Below are positions 1-13,519 of a stretch of 64,000 nucleotides of DNA, in pieces. The first letter of the stretch is position 1; the number at the start of each line of letters is the position of its first letter. Under the pieces are notes generated by a model. The model was not told the origin of the DNA and did no database searches. It worked only from the letters and a program-made list of their open reading frames with translations. Where the stretch lies: NCBI GenBank assembly GCA_029718625.1, contig CM056377.1:112803641-112867640 (forward strand), written 5' to 3'. The translations under genes were made by a program, and so were the position numbers. The stretch comes from Synaphobranchus kaupii. Taxonomy: Eukaryota; Chordata; Actinopteri; Anguilliformes; Synaphobranchidae.

Positions 1-2280
1 TGAACCAAGAGATGTGCTACAGTTATAATATCACACCTCTCTTGTTTGCAATAATTAATGAGAAATGGTGAGGAACAGAATTGACAACAGCAAAAAATAA
101 TCAATACCTTGATGGACCCTCTGTGAAATATTCACTCTGTTCTTGAACACCAGCCATGTTTTAATGCAATAAAATAGCAGTGTTTCAAATGGAGCCCTCA
201 GATCTCCTGCCTTTTTGCATCCTGCAGGAGAGGACAGGCAGAGCAACGTATGACTGCCCTGTGGAGACCATGAATGATTTCCCCAAAGCAGTACGTTTCA
301 TGGTGTACCAATGTGATGATTCACAGTGCTTTTGTATAAAGTAACCAACAACAAAATCTTCAAATGTACAAATGAATAAACATGCTGAAAAAAATGTGGT
401 CAAAAAGTCCCTTCCAAGAAATGAGAATTCAAATCATGTTAATTGTTAAGTACCACAATTATGAATAATACTCTCTTTAGAATAAAAATCACATTGGCTC
501 AGCAATATTTTGCTGAAGGACATAAACACTTCATATCCTATGAATTCTAAGGACATGAACACCAAATTATCAAAATTACATTAAAAACGTTTTTGAGTGT
601 TTTGCTTTTCAGATGAGAAAATGTGGTTATGCAATGTCCTTAGGATTGCAGAAGGTTGTATTTGTTGGGGTACATAATATATTGTTGCTCTTCTATGTTG
701 TACATCTTTAGCCTCAGTGTGTAGGTCCTGGTGAGAGTGATTTCAGCCCTGGAGGTGGGAGTACCATGGGATTGTAACACAATACAACACTATGTATGTA
801 TGATCTCAATGATTATTTTAACATATAGAATATTACATGAATCCATTACAGTAAGTTTTATGTAACAGTACGCTAGACCTTGGATCTTCATATGTGATGA
901 ACAGACTATCTATTATATAGCCACTATTTATATTGTGCTGTAATGCCACATCTGAGTCTTCAACTACATTTGAGTGTCATGGACTGCCTGACCTTTGTAT
1001 TGTCAACATGGCATGAACAATCAATCTGAAATTATGGCAATAATATTTCTCATACATACATCATTTGACCCCCTCACACAGCATGCACAAACTTTCCTCT
1101 AGATCAGAGACATTATATATATATATATTATATATACACAATAACATTGTATTCTTCCACTTTGTGTGTGTGAATTGAACGGCTAACTTTATGTTAGCAA
1201 CTCAGCATTTATTTTAATCTGTTTTATCTGGCAGAAATGGGGAGATATGTTTTTGTAGTGAAAATGTTACACTTCCCTATTCGACGAGGCTAAACTGAAT
1301 ATCAGTAATATTAGTTACGCAATCAAGTGGAACATTTGCCCCACGTTACTTATGTTCCTTATGTTTGTATAAAAAATATATCTTTCAAGTTCATGTCACT
1401 TTTGTGAGATGTATAATTTGGCATGCTACATTGAGTTTGAAAACTTTTTCTTTTATTGTTATTCTTAGGTTCACTGTAGCCAATGGCACTCAAGTGTGCC
1501 TATAAACCTAGCAAACCATTGCTGGTCTCATTTTTAGAGATTCATTTTCTAGTATATTTGTTGTGGTGTTTTTATTTTTCTTTGCCAATCCAATGGTATT
1601 TCGATTTACACTGTGATTGAGAGCCACGGAAGTGATGAGATGGCAGGACGCAGATTAGAGCTGAACACTGACAGAGTTGAGGTCAGGTTTCAATACATCA
1701 GCTGTATACCTGACAATGGGAAATAAGGCTTGCCAGAACAAGAAGATAACATCAGTAGCATCATCCCTCTGTGTATTTCAGAGTATTAGAAGACCTACGT
1801 ATATGGCAACAGAATTAGAGCTTGCAGAAAGTGGGGCTGTCAGTCAGACAGCCAGGTAATATTAAACCTCACACATGCCCACACATTTTTTTTCAGGGCA
1901 GTTGCAGGAGCCAAAGATTGCGGAATTCATTTTTCCATTGGCAATATGTTCAGATGGAGGGGAAAAAAAATTAACTGTCATGCCATGTTTTCATTTCATC
2001 TTGAGGGATTGAGTCTCTGGTGACTACTAATAAACTTTACTCAGCTGAAGAGCGTTTTTTTTTTTTCTTAAAAATTCTGAATATTGAAAATAGTTAGAAA
2101 ATGAAATTCTACCAGAACAGAAAACAGGTCATAAAGATTGAAAATCGTAATTGTAAAAATGTAATAAGAAACCTATAAAAAATATAAAGAAATCAATAAA
2201 AAAGCCTTTTTACTCTTACTTTTTTACTTTGTTTTGGGTATATGAAAAGTGCTTGATAAATACATTACATACTGTACATT
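1..2280. other. AT-rich flank, no gene seen
   Basis: Only short random open frames occur here, with no exon-like segments flanked by splice signals and no recognisable protein motif. A small (TA)n tract lies at about 1112-1134. The 3' edge (about 2225-2298, an AAGTGCTTGATAAA-like string followed by (ATT)n) resembles the tail of an old LINE-2-type element, but this is weak. Confidence 0.5.
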
Positions 2281-2309
2281 ATTATTATTATTATTATTCA
2301 CTATTAATG

Positions 2310-2665
2310 AAGGGTACACTGTAGTGGCCATTCGAGGGTTAGCCTGGACAGTGCAGGTTTGAGTCTGTGCTTCGTCATTAACCGACTGACTGGGAGTTCC
2401 CAGCGATGAGTTATCATCGGCCTCAAGGCCCCATTAAGGGTAGGGTGGGTACCCCATTGGTCATGGGCTCCTGCTGCATCAGCTCTATCCAGTGGTGCAT
2501 CGGGTTGGGCGCCCACTTTGGGGTCTATAGTTTGGAAAATGGGCAGTGGTGGCGTGACGGAGGCGTGTCCTGGTGTCAGCGTTCCTTGCATAGTTTGGGA
2601 CGGTGCAGCAGTGACTGCTATAGCACAATCCGGAATCCAAGGGAATAACATACACAGGACACAAC
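2310..2665. repeat. GC-rich island, probably an unclassified interspersed repeat
   Basis: This segment of about 350 bp is clearly richer in G+C than the AT-rich DNA on both sides. It is open in several frames on both strands, but the translations show no domain. The part GGTTTGAGTCT near 2357 resembles a polymerase III B box, so a SINE origin is conceivable. I do not recognise the family. Confidence 0.3.
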
Positions 2666-3224
2666 GTCCACTGACCCATAACACAATGGAATAATTATAC
2701 CAAATCATATTTATTAATTGATGTGTGATATTTAAACTTCCCCCTGGATTAATTGGTTACCTTAAATCAAAATGAATCTCATTAACTATATTATTCAACG
2801 AGGTAGACTCTTCTGACGGCTGTATCATGTTTGAGTTAATTATCCTTTCTTTTTCTGTTCATTAACTTTAATTTATGCTCTTAGGTTCCCATGAATGATT
2901 ATTAAGTATATGCTTGTATATGGCCCATAAAGCATGCATGATTGATATTTCATCATCAGTCATTCATCAAGGTGTTGCTTTAGAGTAGCAGTATGCATTC
3001 TAAATCCTGAAGACAAACACGACACACTGCCAGGTGTTATCTGAACCCCAAAACAATTAGGTACAATCAGTTCATCCGTGATAAGTATCAAAAATGCTGC
3101 CTTGCTGAATAGCTAATTTGAGGTTCATAAGAATGTAGAAAGTAGACGCAAAGCATTTTTGTTGCAATGTCATACAGTATACAGCATGTTAAGGGTGAGA
3201 ATGATTGCAGTGTTTGGGGCTGTA

Positions 3225-3375
3225 TACATTACATTACATTACATTACAATCATTTGGCAGACGCTTTTATCCAAAGCGACGTACAATAAGTGCATATTGA
3301 AGGTCATTGACGCGACTACAAAGCAAATCCGACAAAGCACAGCTTTCTCACAGCGTAGGAGCTATCCCTAGTAAT
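3225..3375 (-). repeat. SINE-like element, family with (ACATT)n tail
   Basis: It starts with (ACATT)n, then the fish SINE 3' module (GGCAGACGCTTTTATCCAAA), then a body with AATAAGTGCAT, GAAGGTCATTG and CCGACAAAGCACA. The reverse complement of the same body occurs at 35282-35440, which shows it is a dispersed repeat. Orientation is inferred from the (ACATT)n tail being the 3' end. Confidence 0.7.
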
Positions 3376-4309
3376 AAACATGAGAAGTACACACAGTATA
3401 GAATGAAGTGATAATAAACACAAAGCTGTTAAAGAACAGCATGGTATTAGTATGTTGCAACTTGGAGGAAGGCATGCCAGATGTCCTAATATTCAAACAT
3501 ACAGGTGCATAAACACACAACCTTGGATATGTGTTAGTGTGTACCTTTCATATTATTTAGATCACTTTATAGGTATAGAATGACAAGGTGATCAGTGATT
3601 TAGTGTTTTTAGTCCTCAAAGAAATATAGCCATATACCCCCTTTTCTCAGAAAGCACCGTTTCAGATTTGATTAATTTTAATACCATCAAAATCAGTGGT
3701 AGGCCACTTAAACGATCTGCACTCAAAGGAAAATGGATCACTTTCAAGAAGAGAAAGATGGAGACAGCCAGGGTGGGTTAAGGATCAGGCATCTGTTTTT
3801 ACCTATAATTGCGCAGAAAAGTAATAATTTCATGAGCCATAACAAAGGCTATTAAAGTCCATGATGTGATTTTAAATATTACCAAAAAGTAATTTTGTAC
3901 TAATTTTCTATGAACATAACAGCCACCGACTCCATACAGCTGTAATGTCTTTCAGTCTGCACTCCACTTTGATTTGTATAGGCCTTGTAATACATTGCTC
4001 TTAGCTCTTAGAATGCATTCTAAATCACCATTCATTTCCATTACAATTTGGACTCAACTATTCACCCTGGCAAGACTGTATGATCAAATTTACTGTAATG
4101 TGTCATAATATTACACGTATATCATTCATACAATGTCTACAGTGTCGCATAGATCATCACAATTTAATGAAGAAACTGCAATTATGTTGAAATATAATTA
4201 ATAGTGTAATTTGTTTAGATTGCATTCATTAAATAAGTTGGAGTTACCTTGCAACAGCATGGGCAGAGAAAATATATCAGTCTGTTTGATTAACTTACTA
4301 TAGCAATTA

Positions 4310-4852
4310 CACTGCCTGGCCAAACAAAAAGTCGCAGTTGCACCAGTCATGCATAGTGCCCACTGTACAAGCCTCTGGAGGCAGTGTTATGATCTGGGGT
4401 TGCTTCAATTGGTCAGGTCTAGGCTCAGCAACGTTATGCAGCAATACAATGAAGTCAGCTGAGTACCTGAATGTACTGAATGACCAGGTTATCCCATCAA
4501 TGGGCATATTCCAGGACGACAATGCCAAGATTCATCGGGCTCAAATTGTGAAAGAGTGGTTCAGGGAGCATGAGGAATCATTTTCACACATGAATTGGCC
4601 ACCAGAATCCTGACCTTAACCCCATTGAAAGTCTTTGGGATGTGCTGGAGAAGACTTCATGGAGTGGTTCGACTCTCCCGTCATCAATACAAGATCTCGG
4701 CCAAAAATTAATGCAAGTCTGGACGGAAATAAATGTTGTGACGTTGCATAAGGTTGTCGAAACAATGCCACGACGAATGCGCGCCATAATCAAAGCTAAA
4801 GGCGGTCCAACAAAATATTACAGTGTGCGACTTTTTTTTTGGCCGGGCAGTG
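4310..4852 (+). mobile_element. Internally deleted Tc1-like transposon, copy A
   Basis: The ends are inverted repeats (CACTGCCTGGCCAAA on the left; GGCCGGGCAGTG on the right) flanked by TA on both sides, the Tc1/mariner target duplication. Inside is only the C-terminal part of a DDE transposase: [16 protein letters not shown], then [11 protein letters not shown] with the second catalytic Asp, and, in another frame, DLNPIESLWDVLEK with the catalytic Glu. The helix-turn-helix region and the first Asp are missing, and the frame is broken between HMNWPPES and DLNPIE. The 543-bp element cannot encode its own transposase. Copy B at 14837 shares the same deletion and the same frameshift. Confidence 0.92.
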
Positions 4853-5060
4853 TATTTTACTTACATTTCCAAAGTCTGTGGGCTTCTGTTGCAATGGTAG
4901 GGTAATGGCAGGCTAATCACCATAAGCAAAAACCCAATACGGAAATGTTGAAAATAAATCAGTATTATTATATTGCACGGTATTGTATTTCCTGATTACC
5001 ATTTCATTTTACCAATACAAGCCCTATGTATGGAGGATTATTCAGCCCAAAATGAAAGTG

Positions 5061-8000
5061 CATAGTGCTGACCTGACTTACTGCCATAGGCCCATGTACA
5101 TGGTCTACATAGTACTGACCTGACTTACTGCCATAGGCCCATGTACATGGTCTACATAGTACTGACCTGACTTACTGCCATAGGCCCATGTACATGGTCT
5201 ACATAGTACTGACCTGACTTACTGCCATAGGCCCATGTACATGGTCTACATAGTACTGACCTGACTTACTGCCATAGGCCCATGTACATGGTCTACATAG
5301 TACTGACCTGACTTACTGCCATAGGCCCATGTACATGGTCTACATAGTACTGACCGGACTTACTGCCATAGGCCCATGTACATGGTCTACATAGTACTGA
5401 CCGGACTTACTGCCATAGGCCCATGTACATGGTCTACATAGTACTGACCTGACTTACTGCCATAGGCCCATGTACATGGTCTACATAGTACTGACCTGAC
5501 TTACTGCCATAGGCCCATGTACATGGTCTACATAGTACTGACCTGACTTACTGCCATAGGCCCATGTACATGGTCTACATAGTACTGACCTGACTTACTG
5601 CCATAGGCCCATGTACATGGTGTACATAGTACTGACCTGACTTACTGCCATAGGCCCATGTACATGGTCTACATAGTGCTGACCTGACTTACTGCCATAG
5701 GCCCATGTACATGGTCTACATAGTACTGACCTGACTTACTGCCATAGGCCCATGTACATGGTGTACATAGTACTGACCTGACTTACTGCCATAGGCCCAT
5801 GTACATGGTCTACATAGTACTGACCTGACTTACTGCCATAGGCCCATGTACATGGTCTACATAGTGCTGACCTGACTTACTGCCATAGGCCCATGTACAT
5901 GGTCTACATAGTGCTGACCTGACTTACTGCCATAGGCCCATGTACATGGTCTACATAGTACTGACCTGACTTACTGCCATAGGCCCATGTACATGGTCTA
6001 CATAGTACTGACCTGACTTACTGCCATAGGCCCATGTACATGGTGTACATAGTACTGACCTGACTTACTGCCATAGGCCCATGTACATGGTCTACATAGT
6101 GCTGACCTGACTTACTGCCATAGGCCCATGTACATGGTCTACATAGTACTGACCGGACTTACTGCCATAGGCCCATGTACATGGTCTACATAGTACTGAC
6201 CTGACTTACTGCCATAGGCCCATGTACATGGTCTACATAGTACTGACCTGACTTACTGCCATAGGACCATGTACATGGTCTACATAGTACTGACCTGACT
6301 TACTGCCATAGGCCCATGTACATGGTCTACATAGTACTGACCTGACTTACTGCCATAGGCCCATGTACATGGTCTACATAGTACTGACCTGACTTACTGC
6401 CATAGGCCCATGTACATGGTGTACATAGTACTGACCTGACTTACTGCCATAGGCCCATGTACATGGTCTACATAGTGCTGACCTGACTTACTGCCATAGG
6501 CCCATGTACATGGTCTACATAGTACTGACCTGACTTACTGCCATAGGCCCATGTACATGGTGTACATAGTACTGACCTGACTTACTGCCATAGGCCCATG
6601 TACATGGTCTACATAGTGCTGACCTGACTTACTGCCATAGGCCCATGTACATGGTCTACATAGTGCTGACCTGACTTACTGCCATAGGCCCATGTACATG
6701 GTCTACATAGTACTGACCTGACTTACTGCCATAGGCCCATGTACATGGTCTACATAGTACTGACCTGACTTACTGCCATAGGCCCATGTACATGGTGTAC
6801 ATAGTACTGACCTGACTTACTGCCATAGGCCCATGTACATGGTCTACATAGTGCTGACCTGACTTACTGCCATAGGCCCATGTACATGGTCTACGTAGTA
6901 CTGACCGGACTTACTGCCATAGGCCCATGTACATGGTCTACATAGTACTGACCGGACTTACTGCCATAGGTCCATGTACATGGTCTACATAGTACTGACC
7001 GGACTTACTGCCATAGGCCCATGTACATGGTCTACATAGTACTGACCTGACTTACTGCCATAGGCCCATGTACATGGTCTACATAGTGCTAACCTGACTT
7101 ACTGCCATAGGCCCATGTACATGGTCTACATAGTACTGACCTGACTTACTGCCATAGGCCCATGTACATGGTCTACATAGTACTGACCTGACTTACTGCC
7201 ATAGGCCCATGTACATGGTCTACATAGTGCTGACCTGACTTACTGCCATAGGCCCATGTACATGGTCTACATAGTACTGACCTGACTTACTGCCATAGGC
7301 CCATGTACATGGTGTACATAGTACTGACCTGACTTACTGCCATAGGCCCATGTACATGGTCTACATAGTGCTGACCTGACTTACTGCCATAGGCCCATGT
7401 ACATGGTCTACATAGTGCTGACCTGACTTACTGCCATAGGCCCATGTACATGGTCTACATAGTACTGACCTGACTTACTGCCATAGGCCCATGTACATGG
7501 TCTACATAGTACTGACCTGACTTACTGCCATAGGCCCATGTACATGGTGTACATAGTACTGACCTGACTTACTGCCATAGGCCCATGTACATGGTCTACA
7601 TAGTGCTGACCTGACTTACTGCCATAGGCCCATGTACATGGTCTACGTAGTACTGACCGGACTTACTGCCATAGGCCCATGTACATGGTCTACATAGTAC
7701 TGACCGGACTTACTGCCATAGGTCCATGTACATGGTCTACATAGTACTGACCGGACTTACTGCCATAGGCCCATGTACATGGTCTACATAGTACTGACCT
7801 GACTTACTGCCATAGGCCCATGTACATGGTCTACATAGTGCTAACCTGACTTACTGCCATAGGCCCATGTACATGGTCTACATAGTACTGACCTGACTTA
7901 CTGCCATAGGCCCATGTACATGGTCTACATAGTACTGACCTGACTTACTGCCATAGGCCCATGTACATGGTCTACATAGTGCTGACCTGACTTACTGCCA

Positions 8001-10225
8001 TAGGCCCATGTACATGGTCTACATAGTGCTGACCTGACTTACTGCCATAGGCCCATGTACATGGTCTACATAGTGCTGACCTGACTTACTGCCATAGGCC
8101 CATGTACATGGTCTACATAGTACTGACCTGACTTACTGCCATAGGCCCATGTACATGGTCTACATAGTACTGACCTGACTTACTGCCATAGGCCCATGTA
8201 CATGGTCTACATAGTACTGACCTGACTTACTGCCATAGGCCCATGTACATGGTCTACATAGTGCTGACCTGACTTACTGCCATAGGCCCATGTACATGGT
8301 CTACATAGTACTGGCCGGACTTACTGCCATAGGCCCATGTACATGGTCTACATAGTACTGACCTGACTTACTGCCATAGGCCCATGTACATGGTCTACAT
8401 AGTACTGACCTGACTTACTGCCATAGGCCCATGTACATGGTCTACATAGTGCTGACCTGACTTACTGCCATAGGCCCATGTACATGGTCTACATAGTACT
8501 GACCTGACTTACTGCCATAGGCCCATGTACATGGTCTACATAGTACAGACCTGACTTACTGCCATAGGCCCATGTACATGGTCTACATAGTGCTGACCTG
8601 ACTTACTGCCATAGGCCCATGTACATGGTCTACATAGTACTGACCTGACTTACTGCCATAGGTCCATGTACATGGTCTACATAGTACTGACCTGACTTAC
8701 TGCCATAGGCCCATGTACATGGTCTACATAGTACTGACCGGACTTACTGCCATAGGCCCATGTACATGGTCTACATAGTACTGACCGGACTTACTGCCAT
8801 AGGCCCATGTACATGGTCTACATAGTACTGCCCTGACTTACTGCCATAGGCCCATGTACATGGTCTACATAGTGCTGACCTGACTTACTGCCATAGGCCC
8901 ATGTACATGGTCTACATAGTACTGACCTGACTTACTGCCATAGGCCCATGTACATGGTCTACATAGTACTGACCTGACTTACTGCCATAGGCCCATGTAC
9001 ATGGTCTACATAGTACTGACCTGACTTACTGCCATAGGCCCATGTACATGGTCTACATAGTACTGACCTGACTTACTGCCATAGGCCCATGTACATGGTC
9101 TACATAGTACTGACCTGACTTACTGCCATAGGCCCATGTACATGGTCTACATAGTACTGACCTGACTTACTGCCATAGGCCCATGTACATGGTCTACATA
9201 GTACTGACCTGACTTACTGCCATAGGCCCATGTACATGGTCTACATAGTACTGACCTGACTTACTGCCATAGGCCCATGTACATGGTCTACATAGTGCTG
9301 ACCTGACTTACTGCCATAGGCTCATGTACATGGTCTACATAGTACTGACCTGACTTACTGCCATAGGCCCATGTACATGGTCTACATAGTACTGACCTGA
9401 CTTACTGCCATAGGCCCATGTACATGGTCTACATAGTACTGACCTGACTTACTGCCATAGGCCCATGTACATGGTCTACATAGTACTGACCTGACTTACT
9501 GCCATAGGCCCATGTACATGGTCTACATAGTACTGACCGGACTTACTGCCATAGGCCCATGTACATGGTCTACATAGTACTGACCGGACTTACTGCCATA
9601 GGCCCATGTACATGGTCTACATAGTACTGACCTGACTTACTGCCATAGGCCCATGTACATGGTCTACATAGTGCTGACCTGACTTACTGCCATAGGCCCA
9701 TGTACATGGTCTACATAGTACTGACCTGACTTACTGCCATAGGCCCATGTACATGGTCTACATAGTACTGACCGGACTTACTGCCATAGGCCCATGTACA
9801 TGGTCTACATAGTACTGACCTGACTTACTGCCATAGGCCCATGTACATGGTCTACATAGTACTGACCGGACTTACTGCCATAGGCCCATGTACATGGTCT
9901 ACATAGTACTGACCGGACTTACTGCCATAGGCCCATGTACATGGTCTACATAGTACTGACCTGACTTACTGCCATAGGCCCATGTACATGGTCTACATAG
10001 TGCTGACCTGACTTACTGCCATAGGCCCATGTACATGGTCTACATAGTACTGACCTGACTTACTGCCATAGGCCCATGTACATGGTCTACATAGTACTGA
10101 CCTGACTTACTGCCATAGGCCCATGTACATGGTCTACATAGTGCTGACCTGACTTACTGCCATAGGCCCATGTACATGGTCTACATAGTACTGACCTGAC
10201 TTACTGCCATAGGCCCATGTACATA
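5061..10225. repeat. 47-bp satellite array, about 110 units
   Basis: Nearly identical 47-bp units repeat head to tail for 5.2 kb with no foreign spacers. Each unit contains CTGACCTGACTTACTGCC and the perfect 12-bp palindrome CCATGTACATGG. Variation sits at a few fixed sites: GTACT/GTGCT, ACCTGAC/ACCGGAC, AGGCCCAT/AGGTCCAT, GGTCTAC/GGTGTAC and rare CTACGTAG. Unit length is not a multiple of three and there is no sustained open frame, so it is non-coding. Combinations of variants form a higher-order repeat of 16 units (see findings). Confidence 0.97.
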
Positions 10226-10430
10226 GATGTAAATAGATGTTTATACCCTGGGACACATCAGTGTGCCAATAAAAATCTAAACGGCCAAAGTCAAAACTAC
10301 TGCCTGTAAATATTGAGTTAATCGAAAGCTCTATACCAGTCCATTCCCCAGTTATTCTTATTACTGCAAATTTCATAACATCAGCAATTCATATGCACCT
10401 CTCTACGTGTATTTGATATCAACAAATAAT

Positions 10431-10493
10431 TACATTACATTACATTACAGTCATTTAGCAGACGCTTTTATCCAAATTGCCCATCATACAATG
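10431..10493 (-). repeat. SINE 3' module with (ACATT)n tail
   Basis: (TTACA)n is followed by TCATTTAGCAGACGCTTTTA and TCCAAATTGCCCATC. Only the tail part is recognisable. The MITE that begins at 10496 directly abuts it and may have interrupted it. Confidence 0.6.
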
Positions 10494-10495
10494 TA

Positions 10496-10916
10496 CAGTG
10501 CCCACCAGAATTACTGGCAACCCTAAAATATGGTGAGCTGAGGAGGAGAGCCACAAGCGAGGAGCAAGGATACTGAAGGATGTGGAGAGATTTGGTATGG
10601 AGGAATGGTTTCAAATCCATTATGTTCTCCAAACCTCATCAAACACTACAGGAGAGAACTAAGTGCTGTTATCTTGGCAAAGAGAGGGTGCACAAAATAC
10701 TAAATACAGGGATGCCAATAATTGTGGCACAAAATAAATAAAAAATTTTCATTAAAGATTTGTTTTTTCTCTGATCAATGGTATCACAATTTAACTATCA
10801 TTTAAAAAAAATAATTTTTCTGAGCATAGAGAACAGTTGATAAACAATAAACTGAAGTTAATCCTATACTTTTTGCTCATATTAATTGAGGTTGCCAATA
10901 ATTATGTTGGGCACTG
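10496..10916 (+). mobile_element. Short Tc1-like element with transposase C-terminal remnant
   Basis: Ends CAGTGCCCA... and ...TGGGCACTG lie between TA dinucleotides at 10494-10495 and 10917-10918. The inner part of the inverted repeat continues imperfectly (TTACTGGCAACC against GGTTGCCAATAATTA). The middle translates to FGMEEWFQIHYVLQ and similar, resembling the last residues of Tc1-type transposases, so this is a 421-bp deletion derivative of another Tc1 family. Confidence 0.75.
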
Positions 10917-11052
10917 TATCTTACCAGGGTCTGGCTTCCTGATGAAGTGAGAACACCAGGCTTCAGTGATGATTTACAGAGTATATCTTATTCTCATGTT
11001 TTCCAAAACCACCCGGTAGTGAAAGAGCCTTAAATATGTGTTTATGGGCTCT

Positions 11053-11254
11053 GTTACATTACATTACATTACTGGCATTTAGCAGACTCTCTTATACAGA
11101 GTGACTTACATAATTTATTGCATTTTTACACAGTATCCATTTATACAGCTGTATATTTACTGAAGCAATCCAGGTTAAGTACCTTGTATAAATATACTAC
11201 CTGGGAATCGAACAAGCCCAGTTCCCTACCTATTATACTACACTGCCACCCAGG
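11053..11254 (-). repeat. tRNA-derived SINE, minus orientation
   Basis: Read on the minus strand it begins CCTGGGTGGCAGTGTAG and ends in the GCAGACG-like module (here AGCAGACTCTCTTATACAG on the plus strand) and (ACATT)n. The middle has CATTTATACAGCTGTATATT and AAGCAATCCAGGTTAAGTACC, the usual internal text of this SINE. The same family is seen in the other orientation at 55913. Confidence 0.7.
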
Positions 11255-11479
11255 AAAGAGATGAGGAGTCAATCAAAGCATTGCTGAACATGTAATAATA
11301 GTTTAACTGAACAATGCTCTGTGTTCTTTGTGGTAGTATGCAGATGGGAATTAATTCTTCACTGTAACAATGTTGTTTCCTTATGAGTGCCCTGGATCTT
11401 TTATAAGTTAACCGTGCGTATTACATGCCACATAGGTTTTTGGAAAACATCACTGCAAGTAAGATAAAAAAAAAAAATG

Positions 11480-11785
11480 AAGGGCCTATTCAAACAAGAA
11501 TAATAATAATTCTAATAATGGCTGGCATTTATATAGCGCCTTTCTCACACTCAAAGCGCTTTACAATGATGAGGGGGAAATTCGCCTCAAGCACCACCAA
11601 TGTGTAGAACCCACCTGAGTGATGCAACGGCAGCCATTTTGCGCCAGAATGCTCACCACACATCAGCTGAGGTGATTAGCCAATGGGGGATTATTAGGTG
11701 GCAGATTGAAAGAGCCGTGTTGGGAATTTAGCCAGGACACCGGGGAAACCCCTAAAAAGTAGTTAGCAAACAGCCTACAGTAAGA
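11480..11785. repeat. Unclassified fish interspersed repeat (ATTTATATAGCGCC type)
   Basis: It contains GGCATTTATATAGCGCCTTT next to CTCAAAGCGCTTTACAATGA and the later TTAGCCAGGACACCGGGG, text I associate with a widespread teleost repeat. A poor (AAT)n lies at its left edge. The class is not certain from this copy. Confidence 0.5.
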
Positions 11786-12090
11786 TAAATGAGGTGTATC
11801 ATAGAAAGTTCTGAACGGAAAGACTTTCACTACCTAAAAAAAAGAGACCATGACTTACCAAGCATACAGTGAATTTCCAATTAATTAATTACTTCAATCT
11901 TACACCCCACACTCATGGGATGTGTTTTCCCTCTAGGCTATCTTCAGTGTGCTGACTTATTCATCAGTACACTGTTTTATTCCCTCTGAACATGGGGTGT
12001 AAGATTAGAGTCACACATTTATAAAGGAAACCGGTGACACTTGTTATTTTTGGAAGTTTCTTTAAAACCATGATCATGTGAACTAATGAT

Positions 12091-12190
12091 ATAGGAACAG
12101 CTCTTCTTTTTTTTTTTTTACTTCAGTCCACGTTCCAGATTTGGCCGAGTTTTACTCAATGCAGTTATTCAGCTAACTCAGTAATCCTGT
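12091..12190. repeat. MITE fragment, related to 27550-27636
   Basis: GTTTTACTCAATGCAGTTAT followed by TCAGCTAACTCAGTAATCC is shared with 27597-27634. The 55 bp in front of it (GGAACAGCTCTTC to CCAGATTTGG) are present in the other copy in the opposite orientation. No complete element ends could be set. Confidence 0.55.
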
Positions 12191-12679
12191 TTTGTGGAAC
12201 ACCCCCATTGTGTTTCATCACTTCTTTATTTAATTTTACATTCACTATATGCACTTTGAACTGCAAAATTCCACGGAAGGTGCAAAAAAAAGAAAATGAT
12301 AGTTTTTCGACTTATTGAACCCTTGAAAATGTACTATACACAGTCAAATAACAAATGAAACATTTTCATGTATTTTGCATCTATGACTACCACAGCGAAC
12401 GACTTTGTAATACAAAGTTATGATTATATTCCGTGTTGCCAGTAGGTTTCACTTTACTGAGAAGTTAGCAAATGTTGGGACATTTCATATAATTTGCATA
12501 AGCACATTAACTTGTTCTTAGGCTAAGTTGAACAGAGGCGATATTACCAAAACAAATCAGTGATTCACATCAACAATCGTTTCATGCAAAGAGGATCTTA
12601 TTGTTTTGCCTCTGTAACTGTAAAGCTAAAATAAAAACTATTAACTGGATATGTTGATATTTTAATGCATTGATATTCA

Positions 12680-13172
12680 AATATACTCTTCAGATTTTTT
12701 CTGAAATCTTGGGGTTATATTTGACCCATTTCTTATATTTCAGAAGCATGGTGATGTTTACAAGCCTTCATTCTTCTATTGCCTGAGTCCACCCCAGCTG
12801 TCTCAGTTGGATGACAAAAACACTTTTACATGCCTTTGGGTTTTAAGCAGAGATTATTGTAATGTTGTGCTTTCTGGAACCTCCAAATTTGTTCTTTCTA
12901 AATTACGACATATATAGAACTTGGCAGCCAACATTCTGACAAGACTGGCCATCATTACATTGAATTACACTGGCTCCCAATGCATTTTAGGATCCAGTAA
13001 AAAATATAACTCTTCTGTCCTGTCTTGATTGACACTTACTGGATTGTGATATTTAAGTGATCTGTATATTTTTTATTTATTCTTATGTCTTCTAATTTTT
13101 GTTGTAGCTGTGTGAATCACTTCAGACATAGTCATGTTGATGTGTGCTATATAAGAACAATAAAGTAATAAA
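12680..13172 (+). pseudogene. Decayed LINE-2/CR1-type reverse transcriptase 3' end
   Basis: Conceptual translation with several frame changes gives pieces such as SRDYCNVVLSG, KLRHI, NLAANILTR and LNYTGSQC. These align in order with the C-terminal part of LINE-2-type reverse transcriptases (SRLDYCN..., Q..AARVLT, LHWLP-like). It ends with GTGTGCTATATAAGAACAAT and an A/T-rich tail, typical of these elements. It is too decayed for activity. Confidence 0.6.
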
Positions 13173-13519
13173 TAATTATTTAATGAGTGGAGAAGTTAGG
13201 ATGCCAATGGGACTGTAATCTGGTGTTACCTAGCGTGTAAAAAAATAACTCTGTTACTGCTTAAAAATATGAGAGACATTAATTCATTTATTTCTTGTAT
13301 TTATCTGAAATTTCCCAATATTCTGCTGAAAACCTGAAGTCAGCACATGAATGAGTCAGAGAATGTATTGTATGTTGCATTAGAAACATTTGATGCTTCT
13401 GAAGTTGGGATTGAGGTCCAGGATCAAGATTGTGACTGAGGTTGTTGACTTCCTCCATTTGTACATCAGTGACAAAAGAGTAGGAAGGAAAACTAAAACA
13501 TGAAATGGAAGGGTATGGA

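Noticed and set aside
2304..2708. 134-codon minus-strand open frame in a GC-rich island
   Set aside because: Overlapping frames on both strands are equally open, as expected from base composition. No motif was recognised.
5061..10225. CRISPR-like regular repeat array
   Set aside because: The 47-bp units are directly contiguous with no unique spacers, and the window is a vertebrate genome. It is a satellite.
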